Shown here piece by piece: positions 41,312 to 46,001 of a stretch of DNA of 46,001 bases. The DNA is from an uncultured Prevotellaceae bacterium (GTDB taxonomy: Bacteria; Bacteroidota; Bacteroidia; Bacteroidales; Muribaculaceae), in contig ONKF01000021.1 of assembly GCA_900318335.1 (NCBI GenBank), forward strand, positions 1 to 46,001, read 5' to 3'. Both the position numbers and the translations under genes were made by a program. The notes beneath the pieces were generated by a model that saw only the letters and a program-made list of their open reading frames with translations, made no database searches and was not told the DNA's origin. Positions within the stretch are counted from its first letter, which is position 1, and every line of letters starts with the position of its first letter.

Positions 41312-43117
41312 ATGAAAAAGATTTTCTTACTTCTAGCAGCAATGACTCTAGCCATTGGATCATCGGCTAGTGTGCAAGTGAAATCACAACGTGCCATCAA
41401 GAATCATCGTCCCTTATCTCACAACGAGAAAATTGCAAGGGGCAACAGTCTTAACATGATTACCACCCAACCCGAGGGCGAGTTGAAAGTTTACAAACGT
41501 TCTGGTCAGACGCTTGATGGCTATGGCGGTTATGTGACCCCTACCACCCAGAGCGGTGAGTGCAACATCGTGTATGCCCCTGATGGCGTGACCATCTACA
41601 TACAGGACCCCATCTCGGGTTATAAGACCGGCGCATGGGTCGAGGGAACCATCGACGGCAACACTATCACGGTGCCCCTAGGACAAGAACTTGAGTATGA
41701 CAGTTACTATGATGCCTATGTGGTGCTGACCTTCGGCACAACCTATTACTATTACGACAATGGAGGTAAATATATCGAGGTCGATGATACAGGCTATGAG
41801 GTAGCCTCCTTTACCATCGATGGCAACACCATCCGCCTCAATGGTTCGGCTGGCGACGTTTATGCCTATGGCGACGATGCATATATCGCCACGGGACTGG
41901 CAGCCAAGTGGAGTGACGTTAATAGCTGGTCCGGAGACCTGGACATGCTCACCGTGTTGACTGAGGTTCAGACACAGCCCGATGACCCTGATCCCATTGA
42001 TGTGCCCACCGTGATTTCAGAGACCCCCGAAGGAACACTCCTCACCTATCACCGTACCGGTGGCTACATCTACCACAAGTTCCTGGAGACGGGTATCACC
42101 GAATTTGAAGACGATATGAACGTTGTCTTTGCCGAGGATGGAAAGGTTTATATACAGAATCCGATCACTACGCTTACCAATGGCAATTGGGTTGCGGGCA
42201 CCTACGACCAGGAAACTGGTATCATCAGCATCCCCACCGGCCAGTGTGTGTCTTGGATGGCCAACTATGGCTACGGTGGCCTGCTGGTATGGGGACACAC
42301 ATGGTATGAGCAGATCGGATGGGACTATGACTACGACGAGCCCGTTTATTGGCTCTATGGCGCCTATGACCCCGATGTGACCGAAATCCGCTATCAGGTG
42401 GAGGGTAACACCATCACGCTGCTCGATGGCCAGGGCGATGTGTGGGCACCCTATCCCGAGTGGGGCAACACCACGGGCCCGTGCCTGATTTATACCGACA
42501 CTAAAGAATGGGCCAATGTGCTCCAGTTCAGCACTGTAGGCGTTCTCACCGATCAGGGACCTGCCGTTCCTGCCAATCCCACTGCCGACAGTTGGTATGA
42601 CTGTGGCGACGAGTATGGTGCCAGCATCTTCAGTTTTACCTTGCCCACCACCGACATCAATGGCAATCCCATTAACCCCGAAAACTTGAGCTACAGCATC
42701 TATCTCGATGATGATGAGATATTTACCTTCGACACGTTCTACTATTATTATGATGTCGAGAGTGACATGACTGTTATTCCTTACAGTATCTATTCCAATG
42801 GCTATGACATCACCGACGATGCGGTTTATATCTATGGCACCAACTATTGCGATTGGCCCATCTTCACCTGGCGCATCGGTATCAAGGTTTACTACACTGT
42901 GGGCAGCATCACCAACGAGAGCGACATCGTTTATTTGGAGGTATACCCCAACCCGAACCCTGGCACTGCAGTCAACGAGGTGAATGCCGGCAAGACCATT
43001 GCTGGTGTAAGGTACTACAATGTGGCTGGTCAGGAGATGGCCGAGCCTCAAGGGCTAACCATCCAGGTAACCACTTTTACCGATGGAACAACGAGCACCG
43101 TTAAGGTGGTCAAGTGA
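41312..43117 (+). CDS. Secreted repeat protein with C-terminal sorting-like domain
   Basis: A 601-residue protein with signal peptide 1-19. Two related blocks, about 50-225 and 230-410, share PEGELKVYKRSG / PEGTLLTYHRTG, NIVYAPDGVTIYIQDPI / NVVFAEDGKVYIQNPI, GAWVEGTID / GNWVAGTYD and TITVPLGQ / IISIPTGQ. They are very rich in Tyr, Trp and Asp, as in beta-rich binding proteins. A third beta domain follows. The last 35 residues (AGVRYYNVAGQEM, IQVTTFTDGTTSTVKVVK) resemble the C-terminal domains carried by many secreted Prevotella and Muribaculaceae proteins, possibly for type IX secretion. No family or activity is recognised. The 54-bp gap to protease 5 has no promoter, so the two are probably cotranscribed. 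Confidence 0.75.
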   Translation: MKKIFLLLAAMTLAIGSSASVQVKSQRAIKNHRPLSHNEKIARGNSLNMITTQPEGELKVYKRSGQTLDGYGGYVTPTTQSGECNIVYAPDGVTIYIQDPISGYKTGAWVEGTIDGNTITVPLGQELEYDSYYDAYVVLTFGTTYYYYDNGGKYIEVDDTGYEVASFTIDGNTIRLNGSAGDVYAYGDDAYIATGLAAKWSDVNSWSGDLDMLTVLTEVQTQPDDPDPIDVPTVISETPEGTLLTYHRTGGYIYHKFLETGITEFEDDMNVVFAEDGKVYIQNPITTLTNGNWVAGTYDQETGIISIPTGQCVSWMANYGYGGLLVWGHTWYEQIGWDYDYDEPVYWLYGAYDPDVTEIRYQVEGNTITLLDGQGDVWAPYPEWGNTTGPCLIYTDTKEWANVLQFSTVGVLTDQGPAVPANPTADSWYDCGDEYGASIFSFTLPTTDINGNPINPENLSYSIYLDDDEIFTFDTFYYYYDVESDMTVIPYSIYSNGYDITDDAVYIYGTNYCDWPIFTWRIGIKVYYTVGSITNESDIVYLEVYPNPNPGTAVNEVNAGKTIAGVRYYNVAGQEMAEPQGLTIQVTTFTDGTTSTVKVVK

Positions 43118-43171
43118 TTACGTGTCAAACAAGATGATTATTATTCATTATCAACCTAATAACAAATTGTC

Positions 43172-45526
43172 ATGAAGAGATTTTTGTTTTTAACTGCCCT
43201 TGTCGTTGCGGCTATGCAAATGATGGGCGCCAATGTGGACCTGGCGACGGCCAAGGCAACCGCACAACAGTATGCTGCCAGCAAGATGGCTAATGGTAAG
43301 TTGATGGCTCCGTCGGCTATTGACATGAAACTGGTCAAACAGGAAATGAATTCCGACAAGCCTGGTACGGCGGTGTACTACATTTTCAACACTGCCGATC
43401 ACTTCATCATCATTTCGGGTGATGACCGCGCAAGAACCGTGCTCGCCTATGGTGACCGCTCCATCAAGGATATTAACAGCATGCCCGCCAACATGAAGTA
43501 CTGGCTTGGTGTTTATAAGAAGGAACTGGAGTACTTGCAGGCACATCCCGAGATTGCCGCCGATCAGTCGCTCAATGCAGGCGGCACCAGGGGTGTCAGC
43601 GTGGAGCCGCTGCTCACCGCCATGTGGGATCAGCAGGAGCCATACTACAACCACTGCCCGGTGTATAACGGCCAGTTGTGTGTCACCGGCTGCCCCGCCA
43701 CATCGCTGGCGATGGTGTTCTACTACTGGAAATTCCCCGTTGGCCCAGTTCCCGCAGTGAGTGGCTATAACAACTACAGCTATGGCTTCCAGGTCGAGCC
43801 CTTGCCCGGAACGACTTTTGACTGGGATAACATGATTGACGATTACACCCATGGCTATACCGAGGCACAAGCCGATGCCGTGGCATGGCTCATGCGCTAC
43901 ATCGGCCAGGAGGAGCAGATGGACTACACGCCTCAGGGCAGTGGTGCCTATGGTAGTGACATACTGCGTGCCGTCAAGTTCTTCGGTTACAACAACGAGA
44001 TGGCTGAGATCTACTACAAGTACTCCTATAACAATAACATGTGGGCTGCCATGATACAGGAGGAACTGGTGAACAACCGCCCCATCGTGTACTGTGCTTA
44101 TGACAGCTATGCAGGTGGTCATGCCTTCAATGTTGACGGCTATGACGCTAATGACGACACCTACCACATCAACTGGGGCTGGAGCGGCGACTACAACTGC
44201 TACTGTGCTTTGAACGCCTTCAGTGACGGCGAGTACAACTTCACCAACGACCAGCAGATGGTCATCGGTATTCAGCCGCCTTATTTGGGCCCGACCATTA
44301 CTGCCAGCGCCTTGAATATGGCCATCGAGTCCTATGCCGAGAAGTCGGCCACCCAGGTACTCTCTGTCTTCGGCTACTACCTCGACCATGACGTGACCGT
44401 TACCCTCGACGACCCCAATGGAGTCTTCTCGATTGACGTTAACCATATCGCCTTGAGCGAGGTCGAGAGTGGCAAGGACATCACCATCACTTATGCTCCC
44501 CAGGAGGTAGGCACCCACAACGCTACCATCACCCTGAGCAGCGAGAATGCCGAGGACGTAGTCGTCAGCATCGTGGGCACCTCAGTGTTTGAGAAGCACG
44601 ACCCCGTGATGCTTGAGGCCAATGAGGACTTCATTAAGCTCACCGAGTTCCGTGCCGACTGGACCGACGAGACCCCCGACAAGAATGTCGAGAGCTACAC
44701 CCTCGAAGTAGCCACCAAGCCCATCACCGCTCTCCTGGGCGAGACCGACTGGAGCGACCTCACTTACAGCAGTTCCAGTGTGATTTCTCACTGGCAGGAC
44801 TACTTCCCTGAGGGTTGGACCTATGATGGCCGCCAGCTGTTCACAGGCAATGGTTACCTTCAGTTAGGTTCTGGCGGTGGCATCATCACGCCGCAATATG
44901 ACCTGACGGGCTACGAGAAAGTAACCGTCGTCCTGCGAGCATCGGGTTACAATACCTGGCGCACTGCCGGCGTGACGGTTTCTACCAGTCTCCAGTCAGA
45001 ACACGTGGATTTGACACCTGGTAATTTTGCCGACTATATCTTTGTGCTGGATTGCACCGAGAGTGAGCAGATCACTATCCGTGGTGACTATTACCCCAAT
45101 GATTATGGCCAGATCGAGAGCATCAAGGTTTATGCCGGCGATGCCAGCGAGCCTTCGAAGCTCAGGGCCGTGAACGAGGAAGGCGATGCTACCTATCGTC
45201 TTATCACAGGCATCACTCCCGACAAGTTCTACACGGTTAAGAATCTGACTGCCGGTGGCACCTTCTTCTTCCGCGTGAAGGCCCACTACACCGACGATAC
45301 CTGGAGCAACTGGAGCAAGGCTAAGACAGTTGTCCTCGCTGGTGAAGGCCACGGTTACACGATAGGTGATGTGGACCATGACGGCAAAGTGACAATTACT
45401 GATGTTACCATGTTGATTGACTACCTGCTGGGAAGCCAGGAAGATGCTTGTCTTATCTGTGCAGATGTCGATCTTGACGGCATAGTAACGATTACTGATG
45501 TCACCGAATTGGGCGGAGGCAATTAA
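43172..45526 (+). CDS. C10 cysteine protease 5 with truncated dockerin-like tail
   Basis: A 784-residue secreted protease precursor. Signal peptide 1-19 (MKRFLFLTALVVAAMQMMG); Spi-like propeptide to about 135 (AVYYIFNTADHFIIISGDDRARTVLAYG); C10 domain about 140-380 with Cys174 in TGCPATSLAM and His317 in GGHAFNVDGYDA, then HINWGWSG. The Ig-like and Fn3/jelly-roll domains match those of protease 4. Residues 732-784 hold one complete dockerin-like repeat and a second that ends TDVTELGGGN, without the final helix. The tail is nearly identical at DNA level to that of protease 4. It follows the secreted repeat protein with no promoter between. Confidence 0.93.
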   Translation: MKRFLFLTALVVAAMQMMGANVDLATAKATAQQYAASKMANGKLMAPSAIDMKLVKQEMNSDKPGTAVYYIFNTADHFIIISGDDRARTVLAYGDRSIKDINSMPANMKYWLGVYKKELEYLQAHPEIAADQSLNAGGTRGVSVEPLLTAMWDQQEPYYNHCPVYNGQLCVTGCPATSLAMVFYYWKFPVGPVPAVSGYNNYSYGFQVEPLPGTTFDWDNMIDDYTHGYTEAQADAVAWLMRYIGQEEQMDYTPQGSGAYGSDILRAVKFFGYNNEMAEIYYKYSYNNNMWAAMIQEELVNNRPIVYCAYDSYAGGHAFNVDGYDANDDTYHINWGWSGDYNCYCALNAFSDGEYNFTNDQQMVIGIQPPYLGPTITASALNMAIESYAEKSATQVLSVFGYYLDHDVTVTLDDPNGVFSIDVNHIALSEVESGKDITITYAPQEVGTHNATITLSSENAEDVVVSIVGTSVFEKHDPVMLEANEDFIKLTEFRADWTDETPDKNVESYTLEVATKPITALLGETDWSDLTYSSSSVISHWQDYFPEGWTYDGRQLFTGNGYLQLGSGGGIITPQYDLTGYEKVTVVLRASGYNTWRTAGVTVSTSLQSEHVDLTPGNFADYIFVLDCTESEQITIRGDYYPNDYGQIESIKVYAGDASEPSKLRAVNEEGDATYRLITGITPDKFYTVKNLTAGGTFFFRVKAHYTDDTWSNWSKAKTVVLAGEGHGYTIGDVDHDGKVTITDVTMLIDYLLGSQEDACLICADVDLDGIVTITDVTELGGGN
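45371..45511 (+). repeat. 141-bp near-identical segment, copy in protease 5
   Basis: Partner of 39122-39262, with four mismatches, all in the first 42 bp. Downstream of the segment the two genes diverge at once: here GGCGGAGGCAAT precedes the stop. Confidence 0.9.
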
Positions 45527-45554
45527 GGCTATCGTTCTTATCAGGACGCGATTT

Positions 45555-45590
45555 CAGGGTTTGGGCATTCATGTGCCCGAACCCTGTTTT
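45555..45590 (+). terminator. Intrinsic terminator after C10 protease 5
   Basis: CAGGGTTTGGGCA (45555-45567) and TGCCCGAACCCTG (45574-45586) form a 13-bp stem with one G-U pair, then a T-run. Confidence 0.88.
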
Positions 45591-45667
45591 TCTTTAAGTG
45601 ATGATGCCCATCGCGGTAATGGTATGATAGCTCAGCGGGTGTGTGTATGGGTATTTTGCCTTTTGAT

Positions 45668-45698
45668 TTGCATAGGCGGTTGATTTTGTGTATCTTTG
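45668..45698 (+). promoter_or_regulatory. Promoter of C10 protease 6
   Basis: TTG (45668-45670) and TATCTTTG (45691-45698) are 20 bp apart. The leader of about 57 bases contains the element at 45722-45744 shared with protease 3. Confidence 0.7.
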
Positions 45699-45761
45699 GG
45701 CGCACATTTCATCGATTAACGATACTAACCCTTACATACTATTTTTTAACCGGTATTATTT

Positions 45762-46001
45762 ATGAGAAAAATGCTACTTCTTGTCGCCCTCATGATGGCG
45801 ACGATGCAGGCGATGGCGGCCGATGTTGACTTGGCTGCTGCCCAATCAATGGCTCAACAGTTCTTGATGGGCCACTCCAGCAAGCGGGGCTTTAATGCCA
45901 CGACGCCCAACGTCAAGAGTGTACATCAGGAATTGAATTCCTCCAATGCCAGTAAGACGGCCTATTATGTCATCAACACCGACATGGGCTTTGTCGTTGT
46001 C
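45762..46001 (+). CDS. C10 cysteine protease 6, N-terminal part, cut by the right edge
   Basis: Eighty residues are visible. Signal peptide MRKMLLLVALMMATMQAMA, then the start of the Spi-inhibitor-like propeptide (ADVDLAAAQSMAQQFLMG, TAYYVINTDMGFVVV), collinear with proteases 3, 4 and 5. The catalytic domain lies beyond the window, so activity cannot be judged. It has its own promoter after the protease 5 terminator and shows that the protease family continues to the right. Confidence 0.85.
   Translation, partial: MRKMLLLVALMMATMQAMAADVDLAAAQSMAQQFLMGHSSKRGFNATTPNVKSVHQELNSSNASKTAYYVINTDMGFVVV

Noticed and set aside
43190-44518. Minus-strand open frame of 442 codons opposite protease 5
   Set aside because: Antisense shadow of the propeptide and C10 domain.
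45527-45761. Small gene in the gap between proteases 5 and 6 (frames at 45498-45683 and 45641-45829)
   Set aside because: They cross the terminator, promoter or the protease 6 start in another frame and show no features of their own.

Overview
The window looks like chromosome from a gut-type Bacteroidales, most likely Muribaculaceae or Prevotellaceae. Four things point there: a SusC/SusD pair; many lipoproteins with a Cys at residue 17-25; promoters of the Bacteroidetes form (TAnnTTTG at -7, TTG about 19-21 bp upstream) in front of most transcription units; and almost no Shine-Dalgarno sequences. The C-terminus of the protein at 41312-43117 is also of the type common in those families. The placement rests on gene content only. 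No tRNA, rRNA, CRISPR array, insertion sequence or phage gene was seen.

Left edge to 3.5 kb is housekeeping. A minus-strand unit carries a DUF5715 lipoprotein, a HAD phosphatase and aroB, with an intrinsic terminator between the last two. The first codons of a further minus-strand gene run off the left end. From 2.96 to 5.9 kb, a low-molecular-weight protein tyrosine phosphatase overlaps by 4 bp a secreted GH20 beta-N-acetylhexosaminidase, and the pair ends in a very long hairpin.

From 6.2 to 23.5 kb lies one polysaccharide-utilisation-type locus, all on the plus strand: susC, susD, two surface lipoproteins (one with a PKD domain), a GH10-like (DUF187/DigH-type) glycoside hydrolase, a CotH-kinase-family lipoprotein, two tandem paralogues of an unrecognised 462-residue secreted family, and an NAGPA-type phosphodiester glycosidase. 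The enzyme set suggests a GlcNAc-containing, possibly phosphodiester-decorated or cell-wall-derived glycan; this is inference. cutC follows.

From 24.4 to 46 kb lies a dispersed family of six SpeB-like (peptidase family C10) secreted proteases. Five are complete and one is cut by the right edge. All begin with a Spi-inhibitor-like propeptide. They are interrupted by a housekeeping block (miaA, AI-2E-type permease, exodeoxyribonuclease III on minus; RluA-type pseudouridine synthase and a TonB-C-domain protein on plus). Between proteases 4 and 5 sit a membrane-spanning TPR/AraC-type regulator and a secreted repeat protein apparently cotranscribed with protease 5.

The thread through the window is a C-terminal pair of dockerin-like calcium-loop repeats on nine proteins, four in the glycan locus and five proteases, with no cohesin visible. 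The tails fall into two sequence classes, and two proteases share a nearly identical 141-bp tail-coding segment with a truncated second repeat. A surface or secreted assembly of glycan enzymes and proteases sharing docking tails is the most interesting candidate system here.
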